A stretch of 64,000 nt of DNA from Xenorhabdus bovienii SS-2004 (GTDB lineage Bacteria; Pseudomonadota; Gammaproteobacteria; Enterobacterales; Enterobacteriaceae). Position numbers and translations under genes: made by a program. Shown one piece after another: positions 49,962 through 61,020 of the stretch. Each line of letters opens with the position of its first letter. Within the stretch, counting starts at the first letter, position 1. The notes under the pieces are model-generated. The model saw only the letters and a list, made by a program, of their open reading frames with translations, was not told the DNA's origin and made no database searches. The stretch lies in the NCBI RefSeq assembly GCF_000027225.1, contig NC_013892.1, positions 2,790,001-2,854,000 of the forward strand. The letters are read 5' to 3'.

Positions 49962-50432
49962 TTAACCTCCACTACAAGTATTATTATCTTTTTTCAGCTT
50001 TAGCCCCACGCTAAGTTAGAAAACCAGATAATGGTACAACGCTCTGCTATCTATATAACGATATAACAGAAAATGAAACAATTTCTTTATGATTTTTATT
50101 TATAAAGACTACATTTCAACATAATATTCTAACAAGTTAGGATATGGGGAAAGCAATTTGTGGTTATTTAATAATAGTCAGTGCTCAAAATTGAGACAAA
50201 TATATATTATCGGTACTGAAGTGGGGATTTAGCTATTTTTCCGATATTACAAAATAATTCGCATACTAATAATAGTTACGCCAGTCCATAAATGGTATAA
50301 ATATGCTGATATCTCCATGTCTTAGCAACAACATGCCAGAGCGATTACTCTTTGCCATAAATTTTGCTATAGTGCTCCCCCCAGTTAATTTGACTACCAC
50401 CAAAATTTACTTTCGTTTTAAATAGGTATCTC
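49962..50432. other. Intergenic region upstream of lpxT
   Basis: 471 AT-rich bases between divergent genes. No ORF with a ribosome site seen. Expected to hold promoters for the mini-pilin gene (minus) and lpxT (plus). Confidence 0.5.
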
Positions 50433-51137
50433 ATGACCCGCAGTAATCCATTATCAATATTTATACTTAACATGTTCGGTATTGCCCTATTTTTCTCATG
50501 GTATTTGCCTGAGAATCACGGTTTTTGGTTTAACATTGATGCAGCCATTTTTCATTTCTTTAATGAAAAACTGCTTCCAAATTCCAGATTTGCACTGTTT
50601 GTCGCCATCGTGAATATCAGGGCATTTGATGTTATATCGCTTCTGTGTATGGGCTTGCTCTATTACAGCGCATTTCGCAAACAGAGCTATGCGGGTAAAC
50701 GCCGTCTTTTCATGATAGGGCTGGTAATGCTAGTCACTGCTGTCATTATTAACCAAATAGGCCACAAAATTCCCGTCAGCCGCCCAAGCCCAACATTAAC
50801 ATTCGAAAATGTTAATCGCGTGGACGACATGATCAGTTGGCATACAAAAGATGCTTCCAAAGACAGTTTCCCTGGTGATCATGGATTAATGCTATTGATT
50901 TTTAGTTGTTTTATTCTTCGCTATGTCTCTCGCGGCGCATTTTTCATTGCCCTGCTCATTATGATCACCTTTACCCTCCCACGCATTATGGCAGGTGCTC
51001 ATTGGTTTACAGATATTGCTATCGGTTCATTATCCCTGACATTAATTGGAATGAGCTGGGTATTACTAACACCCTTAAGTGATATTATGGCAACATGGCT
51101 GGATAAAAAATTACCGTATATTAGGCGTACTAGTTAA
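50433..51137 (+). CDS. lpxT: LpxT (YeiU), lipid A 1-diphosphate synthase
   Basis: PAP2-type inner-membrane phosphotransferase that uses undecaprenyl diphosphate to add a second phosphate at lipid A position 1. About six membrane segments; PAP2 motifs are visible as KIPVSRPSP, DSFPGDHG and GAHWFTDIAIG. 234 residues, E. coli 237. Next to mepS as in E. coli. Confidence 0.93.
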   Translation: MTRSNPLSIFILNMFGIALFFSWYLPENHGFWFNIDAAIFHFFNEKLLPNSRFALFVAIVNIRAFDVISLLCMGLLYYSAFRKQSYAGKRRLFMIGLVMLVTAVIINQIGHKIPVSRPSPTLTFENVNRVDDMISWHTKDASKDSFPGDHGLMLLIFSCFILRYVSRGAFFIALLIMITFTLPRIMAGAHWFTDIAIGSLSLTLIGMSWVLLTPLSDIMATWLDKKLPYIRRTS

Positions 51138-51480
51138 AATAGTAATGATGAGGAGATATTGCTTATCTCCTCAAAACTACACAATTTTTACCAAACAAGT
51201 ATAAAATAGCAACAATCATTCTAACCCCTTAGTTCCTAATCTAATTTTTTGTAAAGAACGCTTTTTGTATCTCGCTTTTTACTTATCATTTCTGTACCCT
51301 TCTCTGCTCCCTATGATTAAAATAATGCGCTTTGTAAAGATATTAATAAAATGTGTTGGTTCGCACACTTTAGGGACAGAAAATTTGTTAATTCATCATC
51401 TTCTGACTACGCTTTAGAACGTTTAGTGTTTCCATGATGGCGATAAGCCACGTTAAGGGCTGCAAGGGAAAATCAATATA
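51138..51480. other. lpxT-mepS intergenic region
   Basis: 343 bases. A hairpin GAGGAGATA/TATCTCCTC at 51150-51172 follows lpxT but lacks a T tail. The rest should carry the mepS promoter and leader. No gene seen. Confidence 0.5.
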
Positions 51481-52065
51481 ATGGTCAAGTCTCAACCAAT
51501 ACTGAGATACATATTGCGGTTGATACCCGCAATTCTCGCGGCAGTGGTACTAACCGCATGTAGTTCGCCAGACTCCCAAATGCGTAGCAAAAAAGCTGAT
51601 ACTCATGCAGTAAACAGCCAAAAGCACTTCTTACTGCAAGCGTCTCAGGATGAGTTTGAAACTCTAGTTAAAAATTTGGATACTAAATCCAAAATCCTTA
51701 ACCAATATGCAGACTGGAAAGGTGTTGCCTATCGGCTTGGTGGGAGTACAAAGCGCGGTATTGATTGCTCTGCTTTTGTCCAACGTACTTTCCATGATCA
51801 ATTCGATATAGATTTACCGCGTTCTACATCAGAGCAGCAAAAAATTGGTCAAACCGTCAGCCGTTCTAAATTACGGGCAGGTGATTTAGTTCTGTTCAAA
51901 ACAGGCATTTACATGCGCCATGTCGGTATTTACATCGGCAATAACCAATTTGTACATGCCTCGACCAGTAATGGAGTGATCGTTTCCAAATTAACCGATA
52001 CCTACTGGACTAAACGGTACTACGGCGCAAGACGAATTCTGCGAGACGTGAACAAAGTCTCCTGA
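51481..52065 (+). CDS. mepS: MepS (Spr), murein DD-endopeptidase
   Basis: Outer-membrane lipoprotein of the NlpC/P60 family that cuts D-Ala-mDAP cross-links so the wall can expand. Signal peptide with lipobox LTAC (Cys27). Catalytic Cys96 in GIDCSAFV, His147 in RHVGIYIG and His159 in FVHAS. 194 residues. N-terminus [13 protein letters not shown] is the same as in E. coli. In E. coli it is degraded by Prc/NlpI. Confidence 0.96.
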   Translation: MVKSQPILRYILRLIPAILAAVVLTACSSPDSQMRSKKADTHAVNSQKHFLLQASQDEFETLVKNLDTKSKILNQYADWKGVAYRLGGSTKRGIDCSAFVQRTFHDQFDIDLPRSTSEQQKIGQTVSRSKLRAGDLVLFKTGIYMRHVGIYIGNNQFVHASTSNGVIVSKLTDTYWTKRYYGARRILRDVNKVS

Positions 52066-52090
52066 CTATACTTAATTCCCTTGCAGACAT

Positions 52091-52122
52091 AAAAAAACGC
52101 TTCCCTTTGGAAGCGTTTTTTT
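52091..52122. terminator. mepS/yejG shared terminator
   Basis: Stem AAAAACGCTTCC/GGAAGCGTTTTT with a 4-base loop and T runs on both strands between convergent genes. Confidence 0.92.
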
Positions 52123-52138
52123 ATCCAATTGTTATCCA

Positions 52139-52483
52139 CTAAAGCGGGTACAACGCCGTTATGTTTTCTGCAATCGCAGCACCTAATGTCTTGAGTCGAC
52201 ATATCACTGCACTCTCATCCTCTTTAGCAAAAAATAAACATGGCTCACTTTCCCACTCAATTACTGCGCTCAATATTTGCATATCAGCAATAGATTGATT
52301 CAAATTATGCAAAATAACCCAAGCATTTTCACCTTCATGGCTTAACAATTTCAGCCCCATCAGGCTATTTTCTATATCTGTTTCTTCTGTTGGTAAAATT
52401 TCAACTTTCGTACCAACGAAGCCAGATGACCACCGATAACTTTGCGGCAGTCTATGTACTACCGAAAGTTGGATATTATCCAC
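52139..52483 (-). CDS. yejG: YejG-family protein
   Basis: 114-residue cytoplasmic protein of unknown function with the length of E. coli YejG. LSVVHRLPQSYRWSSGF and CRLKTLGAAIAE are conserved. The start is a GTG at 52483. Convergent with mepS, as in E. coli. No catalytic motif is visible. Confidence 0.88.
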   Translation of the reverse strand: MDNIQLSVVHRLPQSYRWSSGFVGTKVEILPTEETDIENSLMGLKLLSHEGENAWVILHNLNQSIADMQILSAVIEWESEPCLFFAKEDESAVICRLKTLGAAIAENITALYPL

Positions 52484-52944
52484 GTATTATTCCTATCAGA
52501 AACAACATTAATACATCTAACCACCAGCTGTAGGCTATCGATTCGTCAAAACCGAATAACCCCCCAACAAAAAGCAAACAAAAAAGTAAATAAAAAGTTA
52601 AAATAAAATCCGATTTATCACACGTTTTTCATCTTCCATTTTAAAAAAGTGAGATCAAACTCTCATTTTGTATATATTTATACTGTTTAGGTAAAAAATT
52701 CAACTTATTTTTATGCAAATAAGCAACTTTTCATTTACATATTTATGTGTAATAAGCCATACCACATACTAGGGAAATAATATTTTTATATTATAATCAG
52801 TTAATTAACAACAAAATTATTTTAATCTATAGTCATGAATTTAATAGCACAAAGTTAACAAAAAACCAACAACCCAACATTGATTAGCATCATCAAATTA
52901 ACAAATTTCTACATTTGTCTGCTTATTGCTCGGCATTTCCTATC
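52484..52944. other. AT-rich region upstream of yejG
   Basis: About 460 very AT-rich bases, with stop codons in all frames. It should hold the yejG promoter; nothing else is recognised. The following stretch to 53140 has a transposase-like trace. Confidence 0.5.
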
Positions 52945-53135
52945 TATCCAAAAATCAATAGCTTCTTTTGCTATTTCAAGATCTTGGGGAATTACCTCTA
53001 AATGCAGCTACTATCAGGACAGGATAAAAAAATATTGGGAAAATTCTATGATTTCTTAATGTAGCGATAGTCAGTACGGCAAGCGTAAGGAAGCAATATA
53101 TGAATTAAAAAACAGAGGCTACCTTATGCTATCTG
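52945..53135 (+). pseudogene. Decayed IS3-like transposase fragment (tentative)
   Basis: One frame reads through 52952-53130 with a single stop at about 53058: SRSWGITSKCSYYQDRIKKYWE, then the stop, then SQYGKRKEAIYELKNRGY. SRS...YY...R...K and YG-x-R...EL...G resemble the N-terminal part of IS3-family OrfB transposases. No terminal repeats or the DDE region remain. The trace is short, so the call is tentative. Confidence 0.3.
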
Positions 53136-53150
53136 GTAGCCCCTCTGATT
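53107..53150 (-). terminator. bcr terminator
   Basis: CAGAGGGGCTACC pairs with GGTAGCCTCTG on the minus strand (one 2-base bulge), followed by TTTTTTAATT, directly after the bcr stop. Confidence 0.85.
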
Positions 53151-53153
53151 ATT

Positions 53154-54341
53154 TTATTTTTTGGCCTTATTCGCATAAATAATAAGTAACATTGCCAATA
53201 TTACGCATAATGCCATTGAGCCCACCATAGGCCATGCGCTTTTTGCAGATACTGAAGATAAAATTGTGCCCACCAGCGCAGCAATACTGAAACGAATAGT
53301 TCCAGCCAGTGACGCAACCGTTCCAGCCATATGAGGATAATCGTCCAGCACAACAGCCATAGCATTAGAAGTGATCATGGAAATACCACTGATATAAATT
53401 GCAACACCCATTACAAGAGAAATAAACCCTAAATCAAGTACAGTGCTAAATAATAACCATAAACCCATGACAAATTGCACAAACACGCCGAAATGCAGCA
53501 TTTTCGATGCACCATATTTGCGGACACATTGACTATTAATCATGGTCATAATGAACAGAAAAATAATGTTCAACCCAAAATAGTAACCAAAATGTTGTGC
53601 AGAAACCCCGTTCAAGTCAATGTAAACAAATGCACCGGCACTAAGAAAAGAAAACATGCCTGCAAAAGAAAACCCACTTGCCAAGATGTAAAACAGCACC
53701 TGACGCTGCCGAAATAACATAGCAAATTGGTTAAAAATAGTTTTTAAATTGAATCGCTGCCTTCTCTCTTTCGGTAATGTTTCCCGGATAAAGAAAGCAA
53801 CAAGAAACGCGGTTATCACTCCAGCAATCGAAATTGACCAAAAAATAGCATGCCAATTGAACCATACCATCATCAACCCACCTAACATGGGAGCCAACAA
53901 CGGCGCAATGATCATCACCAATGTCACAAAAGACATACTGCGGGAAAATTCATCTTTCGTGAACATATCTCGCATCAAGGCGTTGATCACAACACTTGCT
54001 GCTGCTGCAGAAAACCCGTGCAGAAAGCGCATAGAAATAAAGGTATCAATATCTTGTGACAAAGCACACGCAGCAGAAGCAATGGCAAAAACAATTACAC
54101 CACCTACAATGACTGGCTTACGTCCCAGACTATCTGACATTGGCCCATAAACCATCTGCCCAATGGCAAAACCCAAAATGTAACTACTCAGCGTCATTTG
54201 TACTCGACCGGCATCGACGCCAAAATTGGTGGCAATCGTTGGCATACTTGGCAAATACATATCAATTGCCAATGGCATCAACATAGAAAGCAAACCAAGG
54301 ATCAAGACTAATCCCAAATAGGATAATCGTTGTTGTTGCAC
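53154..54341 (-). CDS. bcr: Bcr, drug/sulfonamide MFS exporter
   Basis: 395-residue MFS transporter (DHA1 group) with 12 membrane segments, closest to E. coli Bcr (396 residues; bicyclomycin, sulfonamide and cysteine export). MPLAIDMYLPSMPTIA in segment 1 and the loop YGPMSDSLGRKPV are characteristic. Lies 46 bases after rsuA, in the E. coli order. Confidence 0.93.
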   Translation of the reverse strand: MQQQRLSYLGLVLILGLLSMLMPLAIDMYLPSMPTIATNFGVDAGRVQMTLSSYILGFAIGQMVYGPMSDSLGRKPVIVGGVIVFAIASAACALSQDIDTFISMRFLHGFSAAAASVVINALMRDMFTKDEFSRSMSFVTLVMIIAPLLAPMLGGLMMVWFNWHAIFWSISIAGVITAFLVAFFIRETLPKERRQRFNLKTIFNQFAMLFRQRQVLFYILASGFSFAGMFSFLSAGAFVYIDLNGVSAQHFGYYFGLNIIFLFIMTMINSQCVRKYGASKMLHFGVFVQFVMGLWLLFSTVLDLGFISLVMGVAIYISGISMITSNAMAVVLDDYPHMAGTVASLAGTIRFSIAALVGTILSSVSAKSAWPMVGSMALCVILAMLLIIYANKAKK

Positions 54342-54387
54342 GCTTTAACTCCCGTAACAACTTGTTAAATAGATAGATAAAAGAGGG

Positions 54388-55095
54388 TTAAGGTGTTGGC
54401 ACCTGTATGCTGTTAATTTCATGTTTGGTCAATGCTCGATATTCTCCTGGCTCCAATGTAGAGTCCAAATAAATTTGACCAACTCGTTCACGATGAAGCT
54501 CAACAACATGATTACCCACTGCAGCGAACATCCGTTTCACTTGGTGATATCGTCCTTCACGGATACTCAAACGTACACGGTGAGGCTCAATAATTTCTAA
54601 TTTCGCTGGTTTTGTCAGTGTTTTTTCGCCATTCAACTGCACACCTGCAAGAAATTTCATCTCGGTATCGTCTGATATTGGATATTCCAATGTAACAAGA
54701 TAGGTTTTTTCACAATGATGTTTGGGTGATGTAATACGATGTGACCATTGCCCATCATCTGTCAGCAAAACCAAACCTGTGGTATCAATATCCAAACGAC
54801 CTGCTGAATGTAATTTATGGGCAACAGGTTCATCGATAAAATACAAAATTGTCGGATTTGTTGGATCATCCGTCGAACACACATATCCCTGTGGTTTATT
54901 CAGCATAAAATAGCGGGAACCACCTAATTGTTCCAATACTGAACCTTCATAGGCTATCTGATGATCGGGCTTCAATTTATACGCACCGCTCTTAATGACC
55001 TCGTCATCAACAGTAACCCGACTAGCCCGTAGTTCACGACCTACATCGTTACGACTTATACCTAACTGCTGTGATAAAAATTTATCCAATCGCAT
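54388..55095 (-). CDS. rsuA: RsuA, 16S rRNA pseudouridine(516) synthase
   Basis: S4 domain ([18 protein letters not shown], residues 1-60) plus the RsuA-type catalytic domain with [14 protein letters not shown] (catalytic Asp). [11 protein letters not shown] is the family's later motif. ATG 55095 gives 235 residues (E. coli 231). The 24-codon upstream extension is rejected. Divergent from radD. Confidence 0.95.
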   Translation of the reverse strand: MRLDKFLSQQLGISRNDVGRELRASRVTVDDEVIKSGAYKLKPDHQIAYEGSVLEQLGGSRYFMLNKPQGYVCSTDDPTNPTILYFIDEPVAHKLHSAGRLDIDTTGLVLLTDDGQWSHRITSPKHHCEKTYLVTLEYPISDDTEMKFLAGVQLNGEKTLTKPAKLEIIEPHRVRLSIREGRYHQVKRMFAAVGNHVVELHRERVGQIYLDSTLEPGEYRALTKHEINSIQVPTP

Positions 55096-55364
55096 GAATA
55101 GATGTACCTGACAGAAAATAAAAACATATGAACACACCCTTGATATTGCAAGCACTTCAAGGGTCACTATTGGAGTACAAGATTAACCAGATAATATTCA
55201 GAGTCATCGTAACATCAATAATTATAACAATAATAAACTACATGTTATAGCCATCTTACTTTAGCAACTGAATGGAAAACGCTTTCCCGACGGCAAGACC
55301 ACAGAAAAATGTTATCCTCTCTATCAACTATCTTTTATCTAATACCCATGACAGTAACATAACA

Positions 55365-57122
55365 ATGGCTTTTACTTTACGCCCTTACCAACAAGAAGCG
55401 GTAGATGCTACCATCCGCCATTTTCGTCAGCACAAAGATCCTGCGGTCATTGTTTTGCCAACAGGGGCGGGTAAAAGCCTCATCATCGCAGAATTAGCAA
55501 AACTGGCTCACGGCCGAGTTTTGATACTGGCACACGTCAAAGAACTTGTTGCACAAAACCATAGCAAGTATTGTGCCTATGACCTGCAAGCGGATATTTT
55601 TTCTGCGGGATTGCATCAAAAGCAGAGTGAAAGAAAAGTTGTCTTTGGTAGTATTCAATCCGTTGCTCGCAATCTGGACTGTTTTGACTATCATTTCTCA
55701 CTGTTAATTATTGATGAATGCCATCGCATCAGTGATGATGAAAATAGTCAGTATCAACAAATTATCCAGCAACTCAAGAAAAACAATCCCCAGATACGTA
55801 TCTTGGGCTTAACCGCCACGCCCTACCGTTTAGGCTCTGGCTGGATATACCAATATCACTATCATGGCATGATACGTGGAGATGAACACTGTTTTTTTCG
55901 TGATTGTATTTATGAACTTCCGTTACGTTATATGATTAAACATCACTTTCTGGTGCCCCCAGAAAGATTGGATATGCCCGTAATGCAATATGATTTCAGT
56001 CAGGTTCGTACCAGCCAGCAGGGAATTTTCCATGAAGCTGACCTGAATCGGGAGATAAAACGACAAAAACGCATTACTCCTCACATCATCAGGCAAATCA
56101 TCGAATATGCCCAAGACCGTAGAGGAGTCATGATTTTCGCTGCCACAGTGGAACATGCTAAAGAGATCTTCCAATTGCTGCCTGCTGAACAGGCTGCATT
56201 GGTCAGCGCAGATACGCCAGCAACTGAACGGGATCTATTGATCACTGCTTTCAAGGCGCAACAACTCCAATATATGGTCAACGTCTCCGTACTGACAACA
56301 GGGTTTGATGCGCCTCATGTCGATTTAATCGCCATATTGCGTCCAACAGAGTCCGTCAGCCTCTACCAACAAATCATCGGACGGGGATTACGTTTATCTC
56401 CTGACAAAAAAGAGTGCTTAATTCTGGATTACGCCGGAAATCCTCATGATATTTATTCCCCCGAAGTCGGTAGTAGCAAGCCCAATTCTCAAAACCAGCC
56501 TATACAGGTATTTTGCCCTATCTGCCAGTTTGCCAATACCTTCTGGGGGAAATGTACAGAGGAAGGTGAAATCATTGAGCATTTTGGCCGCCGTTGCCAA
56601 GGATGGGAAGAAGATGAAAGCGGCAAACGGCATCAATGTGATTTTCGCTTTCGTTTTAAATCATGCCCACATTGCGGTGCAGAAAATGATATCGCGGCAC
56701 GACGCTGTCACCGCTGTCAGGAAGTCCTGGTCGATCCTGATGATATGCTGAAAGCCGCCCTTAAGCTCAAAAATGCACTCGTACTACGTTGTGGCGGTAT
56801 GCAATTAACGTCGGGTCATGATAATAAAGGGGAATGGCTGCAAATCACTTATCACGATGAAGATGGTGCGAGCGTATCAGAACGGTTCCGTTTAGCAACA
56901 CCCGCTCAGAGAAAAGTATTTGAGCTTCACTTTTTGCGCCAGCACCAGCGCGCGCCGGGTATTCCTCTGCAATGGAAAACAGCTGAGGACATTGCACAAC
57001 AGCTTCCTCTATTACGACATCCCGACTTCGTTGTCGCACGAAAAAAAGGCCAGTTCTGGCAAATTCGGGAAAAGATCTTTGACTATCAAGGGCGGTTTCG
57101 CCGAGCAGATGATCTGTACTGA
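55365..57122 (+). CDS. radD: RadD (YejH), superfamily 2 helicase-like ATPase
   Basis: DNA repair ATPase that works with RecA and SSB. Walker A PTGAGKS near 32-38, DECH box (IIDECHR, about 124), [17 protein letters not shown] and a [10 protein letters not shown] arginine finger motif. The C-terminal half has zinc-binding Cys pairs (CPICQ...CQGW; CPHCG...CHRCQ). ATG 55365 ([10 protein letters not shown]) gives 585 residues, as in E. coli (586). An in-frame ATG at 55272 would add 31 residues without homology. Confidence 0.95.
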   Translation: MAFTLRPYQQEAVDATIRHFRQHKDPAVIVLPTGAGKSLIIAELAKLAHGRVLILAHVKELVAQNHSKYCAYDLQADIFSAGLHQKQSERKVVFGSIQSVARNLDCFDYHFSLLIIDECHRISDDENSQYQQIIQQLKKNNPQIRILGLTATPYRLGSGWIYQYHYHGMIRGDEHCFFRDCIYELPLRYMIKHHFLVPPERLDMPVMQYDFSQVRTSQQGIFHEADLNREIKRQKRITPHIIRQIIEYAQDRRGVMIFAATVEHAKEIFQLLPAEQAALVSADTPATERDLLITAFKAQQLQYMVNVSVLTTGFDAPHVDLIAILRPTESVSLYQQIIGRGLRLSPDKKECLILDYAGNPHDIYSPEVGSSKPNSQNQPIQVFCPICQFANTFWGKCTEEGEIIEHFGRRCQGWEEDESGKRHQCDFRFRFKSCPHCGAENDIAARRCHRCQEVLVDPDDMLKAALKLKNALVLRCGGMQLTSGHDNKGEWLQITYHDEDGASVSERFRLATPAQRKVFELHFLRQHQRAPGIPLQWKTAEDIAQQLPLLRHPDFVVARKKGQFWQIREKIFDYQGRFRRADDLY

Positions 57123-57220
57123 GCCGATTAAATCAGCCCAAAAGTACTTTCTATTTGCTGTCATATAGGTTTTTCGTTAAAATGCCGCCCGCTTAGTGTA
57201 GTACATTATATTAAGCCAAG

Positions 57221-57284
57221 TCTCGAACCTGCTGCTGGGTCGCCTGTAGCAGGATTTATTTTCTTCTTTTACAGAGAAAAAATA
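57221..57284 (+). promoter_or_regulatory. rplY leader hairpin
   Basis: CCTGCT/AGCAGG stem (57228-57233 with 57248-57253) in the short 5' leader of rplY. Ribosomal protein L25 leaders with autoregulatory hairpins have been predicted in gammaproteobacteria, and the AGTCTCGAACC just before the stem may mimic 5S rRNA. Inference only. Confidence 0.4.
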
Positions 57285-57566
57285 ATGTTAACTATTAATG
57301 CAGAAGTACGTAAAGAGCAGGGCAAGGGTGCGAGCCGCCGCCTGCGTAGAGCTAACAAGTTCCCAGCTATTATCTATGGTGGTAACCAAGAACCAGTTTC
57401 TATCGAACTGGATCACGATGCAGTTATCAACCATGAAAGTAAACCAGAATTCTATGAAGTTCTGAATCTGGTTGTTGATGGTAAAGAAACTACAGTTAAA
57501 GTGCAGGCAGTACAGCGTCATCCTTTTAAACCTAAGCTGACGCACATCGATTTCCTGCGTGCTTAA
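57285..57566 (+). CDS. rplY: Ribosomal protein L25
   Basis: 93-residue 5S rRNA-binding protein, the short enterobacterial form. [37 protein letters not shown] start and the C-terminal [18 protein letters not shown] match E. coli L25 (94). Flanked by a leader hairpin and a terminator; monocistronic. Confidence 0.98.
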   Translation: MLTINAEVRKEQGKGASRRLRRANKFPAIIYGGNQEPVSIELDHDAVINHESKPEFYEVLNLVVDGKETTVKVQAVQRHPFKPKLTHIDFLRA

Positions 57567-57601
57567 TTAGCCACAATCGAGCTTTTATCGGGACGCCGAG
57601 T

Positions 57602-57634
57602 AAATAACGCCGCATTTGCGGCGTTATTTATTTC
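57602..57634. terminator. rplY/yejK shared terminator
   Basis: 12-bp perfect stem AAATAACGCCGC/GCGGCGTTATTT, ATTT loop, followed by ATTTCT on plus and T-rich sequence on minus. Between convergent genes. Confidence 0.92.
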
Positions 57635-57663
57635 TACTGCTTTATTCTTACTACTGATAGGCG

Positions 57664-58671
57664 TTAGTCATTACCACTACCGCGACGTTGCAGTTGGTCA
57701 CGCAAGTTTGGTGGTGTGCCTTTAATTGTCAGAGTATCCGTCACTGGGTCCCAAAAAATTCGCTCTCCCAACAACATTGCATCAAAGTTGATGGTCAACC
57801 CACCACCACTGCCAGCAAATTTTGTTAATTGACGCAATGTACCGCGATCTGCTGGGAAACTATCTTCCAATGCGTATCCCTGTTCCTGCGAAAATTGCTG
57901 GAAATTCTGCTCGCCTAATGGTGGCAATTCTTGGGACAACTCTTGTAGTTTAATCTCTTCACCGGCCTGTAACTGCTCATTACAATAGCTGTAAACCTGC
58001 TGGCGATAAGCCTGACGTTCATTTTTATCAATCTGGGCTGATTCGCAATAATCGTCCACCGCCTGCAATAGCCCCTTATTCTGCACTTTGGCATTCATGC
58101 CTTCACTAGCAGCCAAAAAATCCATAAAAAAGTCAGAAACCTTACGCCCTACCCGTCCTTTCAGAAAAGTCAGATAACGACTGGATTCGGGATTAGTTTC
58201 CCACTCAGTCAAGTCAATTCTCGCAACGATATCAGCATGAGGAATATCAAGATACTGCGTAGTGTTCACATCCAGCTCGTCATTGACAGACATGCTGTTG
58301 CAACTATTGAGAACCGAAATCAGTAAATATTCGACGGCCAGATATCGGTACTGGCAAAATAGCACCGTACCACCTTCCGCAAACGGATATTTTGTCAATT
58401 CATCTTTCAAGCGAACGGTTGCAGCACGGCTAAAACCGAGAAAGTCTTCATCTCCCTTACGTTGATGACGGAGTGATTCCGCCAGTTCACTTTCATCATT
58501 GAATAAACCATAGGCTTTGCTTTTTGCGCTATACACACGATGTAATTCAGCCATCATATCTTCTACGACCTGATTGGTGGTCAGCAAAGAATCACGCAGA
58601 ATGACTTCAAGTGTTTGTTCATCACGTTTAATCAATCGGTGTAACGCGATCTGGGTGATTTCCAGACTCAT
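57664..58671 (-). CDS. yejK: YejK (NdpA), nucleoid-associated protein
   Basis: 335-residue nucleoid-associated protein, the same length as E. coli Yej[13 protein letters not shown] at the N-terminus; [18 protein letters not shown] and a C-terminal [23 protein letters not shown] are conserved. DNA-binding role by homology. Divergent from yejL. Confidence 0.94.
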   Translation of the reverse strand: MSLEITQIALHRLIKRDEQTLEVILRDSLLTTNQVVEDMMAELHRVYSAKSKAYGLFNDESELAESLRHQRKGDEDFLGFSRAATVRLKDELTKYPFAEGGTVLFCQYRYLAVEYLLISVLNSCNSMSVNDELDVNTTQYLDIPHADIVARIDLTEWETNPESSRYLTFLKGRVGRKVSDFFMDFLAASEGMNAKVQNKGLLQAVDDYCESAQIDKNERQAYRQQVYSYCNEQLQAGEEIKLQELSQELPPLGEQNFQQFSQEQGYALEDSFPADRGTLRQLTKFAGSGGGLTINFDAMLLGERIFWDPVTDTLTIKGTPPNLRDQLQRRGSGND

Positions 58672-58948
58672 TATTTATACTCCTTTTGCAGCTTTGACCG
58701 TTGGGCCTTGCGGTTAGCGGCGTATTCAAACACCGTTACCTTTCTGCTGCAACCAAAAAACCAAGTGATGGAAAAGTGTTCACAATGTAATGATCCACTC
58801 CTCTCATTTCAAATGGCAAAAATGATGCAACAGACTTCAGAATGGCAACAATTCACACAGTCGGGAAATTAATTTGTCATAAAAAAGCAGAAAATTGCCC
58901 TTCTATACGGTAGTATATAGGGCTTTGTATATTCAGGATCTTTGATTT

Positions 58949-59176
58949 ATGCCACAGTCGTCTCGCTACAGCGATGAAAAAGTTGAACATTTATTAGCTG
59001 AATTGGTAAATGTTTTCGAGAAAAACCATACGCCTACTGATTTATCCCTGATGATCTTGGGCAATATGGTAACGAATTTAATCAATACGAGCATTGCTCC
59101 TGCACAGCGCAGGCACATCGCAGACTCGTTTGCACGCGCGTTACAGTCCTCGATTAATGAAGACAAAGCGCATTAA
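58949..59176 (+). CDS. yejL: YejL-family protein
   Basis: 75-residue helical protein (UPF0352), nearly the same as E. coli Yej[37 protein letters not shown] and a C-terminal SSINEDKAH. Function unknown. It sits 29 bases upstream of pbgA and is likely co-transcribed with it. Confidence 0.94.
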   Translation: MPQSSRYSDEKVEHLLAELVNVFEKNHTPTDLSLMILGNMVTNLINTSIAPAQRRHIADSFARALQSSINEDKAH

Positions 59177-59205
59177 TTTTTCATTAAAACCTTAACGTAA
59201 AAAAT

Positions 59206-60945
59206 ATGGTGACTAGTCGTCAGCATTACCGCGAAAAAGTTTCTCAGATGATCAGCTGGGGGCACTGGTTTGCACTGTTCAATATTATGTTCAGTCTTGT
59301 GCTGGGCAGTCGCTATTTATTTGCGTCTGACTGGCCGGGTTCACTGTTTGGTCGCATTTATGCGCTACTCAGTTGGCTCGGTCATTTCAGTTTCATTGTC
59401 TTTGCTATTTACTTACTTATTTTATTTCCGCTGACGTTTATTGTGATGTCACAGCGGTTATTGAGGTTTCTTTCCGCTGCACTGGCCACAGCAGGGCTAA
59501 CCCTGCTGATATTAGATTCCTCTATCTATATTCGCTTTCACCTGCACCTGACACCGTTGGTTTGGGACTTAGTCACCAACCCAGACCAAGGTGAGCTGAC
59601 AAGGGAATGGCAACTGATGTTCATCTGCATACCGGCTATTTTTCTGGTGCAGATGCTATTTGGCACATGGAGTTGGCAAAAATTACGTAGCCTGAATCGT
59701 CAACGGTTTGGTAAGCCATTGGCGGCGGTATTTATTATAGCTTTTATCGCTTCCCATTTGATGTATATCTGGGCAGATGCCAACTTCTACCGCTCAATTA
59801 CCATGCAGCGTTCAAATTTACCACTGTCTTATCCAATGACAGCACGCAAATTCCTTGAAAAACACGGATTACTGGATCAACAAGAATACCAGCGCCGTAT
59901 GAATCAACAAGGAAACCCGGCTGCCCTATCCGTTGAATATCCACTGAATGGCTTATCCTATCAAGATAACAAGCAAGGTTATAATTTACTGTTGCTAGTT
60001 GTAGATGGTCTGGATAACAAAGACATTACCAACGCCATGCCGTCCCTTGAGCGCTTTACTCAGAACAATATCCAATTTACACAGCACTTCAGTACTGGCA
60101 TTCAAAACGATACTGCATTGTTTGGATTATTCTATGGCATATCATCAGGCTATCTAGATGGTATTCTTAATAGTAGAAAATCCTCAGCACTTCTTGATGC
60201 ACTGACTCACCAGAGGTATCAATTTGGTCTGTTCTCTTCGGATGGGTTCCAAACACCTCTTTACCGCCAGGCTCTTTTGACCGATTATTCATTCCCTGTC
60301 CCAACCAAGAAAGATGATAGCCTAACTGTGACAAAATGGCGTCAGTGGCTGGATCTTAATCATGGCACTACCCCGTGGTTTTCATTTTTGGGCATTAATG
60401 GTTTTACACACTCAACGAGCCAATTTGACAAAAAAGCACTTGATACCGAAATCAATAATGTTTTAGAAACACTAACCAATAAAGGTATGTTGGATAAAAC
60501 CATCGTGGTTATTACAGCCAAACACAGTGAATTGTCCGCGGGACACTCACCAAAATGGCTTACTGGCGATAAATTCAATCGTGAACAAATACATGTCCCA
60601 CTCATCATTCACTGGCCGGGTACACCTGCACAGGTCATCAACAAGTTAACCAGTCATCAGGATGTCATGACTACCCTGATGCAACGTTTATTACATGTCA
60701 GTAATTCTCCAGATGATTATTCACAAGGTGAAGACCTCTTTACCGCTCAGAGAGATAACCCATGGTTAATCACGGGTGATGACGGCTCATTGATTGTCAC
60801 AACGGCTACAAATACCATCTATCTTTCCAAGAACGGAGAATATTATCTGTATGATTTGGATGGTAATGAAATTCAAGGAGCCAAACCTAACCTCGCTCAG
60901 TTATTACAAATACTAACTGAGGTTAAACGATTTTTAGCAAACTAA
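59206..60945 (+). CDS. pbgA: PbgA (YejM), LPS-sensing inner-membrane protein
   Basis: 579 residues: five membrane segments in the first about 190, then a large periplasmic domain of the alkaline phosphatase/sulfatase fold. It binds lipid A and adjusts LpxC turnover through LapB, balancing LPS synthesis. Family regions HREKVSQMISWGHWFALFN-like N-terminus, LPLSYPMTARKFL and DTALFGLFYGI are seen. The interfacial segment near 210-225 contains SYPMTARK. Follows yejL. Confidence 0.94.
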   Translation: MVTSRQHYREKVSQMISWGHWFALFNIMFSLVLGSRYLFASDWPGSLFGRIYALLSWLGHFSFIVFAIYLLILFPLTFIVMSQRLLRFLSAALATAGLTLLILDSSIYIRFHLHLTPLVWDLVTNPDQGELTREWQLMFICIPAIFLVQMLFGTWSWQKLRSLNRQRFGKPLAAVFIIAFIASHLMYIWADANFYRSITMQRSNLPLSYPMTARKFLEKHGLLDQQEYQRRMNQQGNPAALSVEYPLNGLSYQDNKQGYNLLLLVVDGLDNKDITNAMPSLERFTQNNIQFTQHFSTGIQNDTALFGLFYGISSGYLDGILNSRKSSALLDALTHQRYQFGLFSSDGFQTPLYRQALLTDYSFPVPTKKDDSLTVTKWRQWLDLNHGTTPWFSFLGINGFTHSTSQFDKKALDTEINNVLETLTNKGMLDKTIVVITAKHSELSAGHSPKWLTGDKFNREQIHVPLIIHWPGTPAQVINKLTSHQDVMTTLMQRLLHVSNSPDDYSQGEDLFTAQRDNPWLITGDDGSLIVTTATNTIYLSKNGEYYLYDLDGNEIQGAKPNLAQLLQILTEVKRFLAN

Positions 60946-60957
60946 TCGTCGAAAAAT

Positions 60958-60987
60958 CAAGCACTCACTAAATTAAGTGCTTGCTTT
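60958..60987 (+). terminator. Weak hairpin after pbgA
   Basis: 8-bp stem CAAGCACT/AGTGCTTG with a 10-base loop followed by CTTTG on plus. Possible weak terminator before proL. Confidence 0.5.
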
Positions 60988-61020
60988 GAAAATAAAAAAC
61001 GGTAGTATAGGAAAAGTCAT

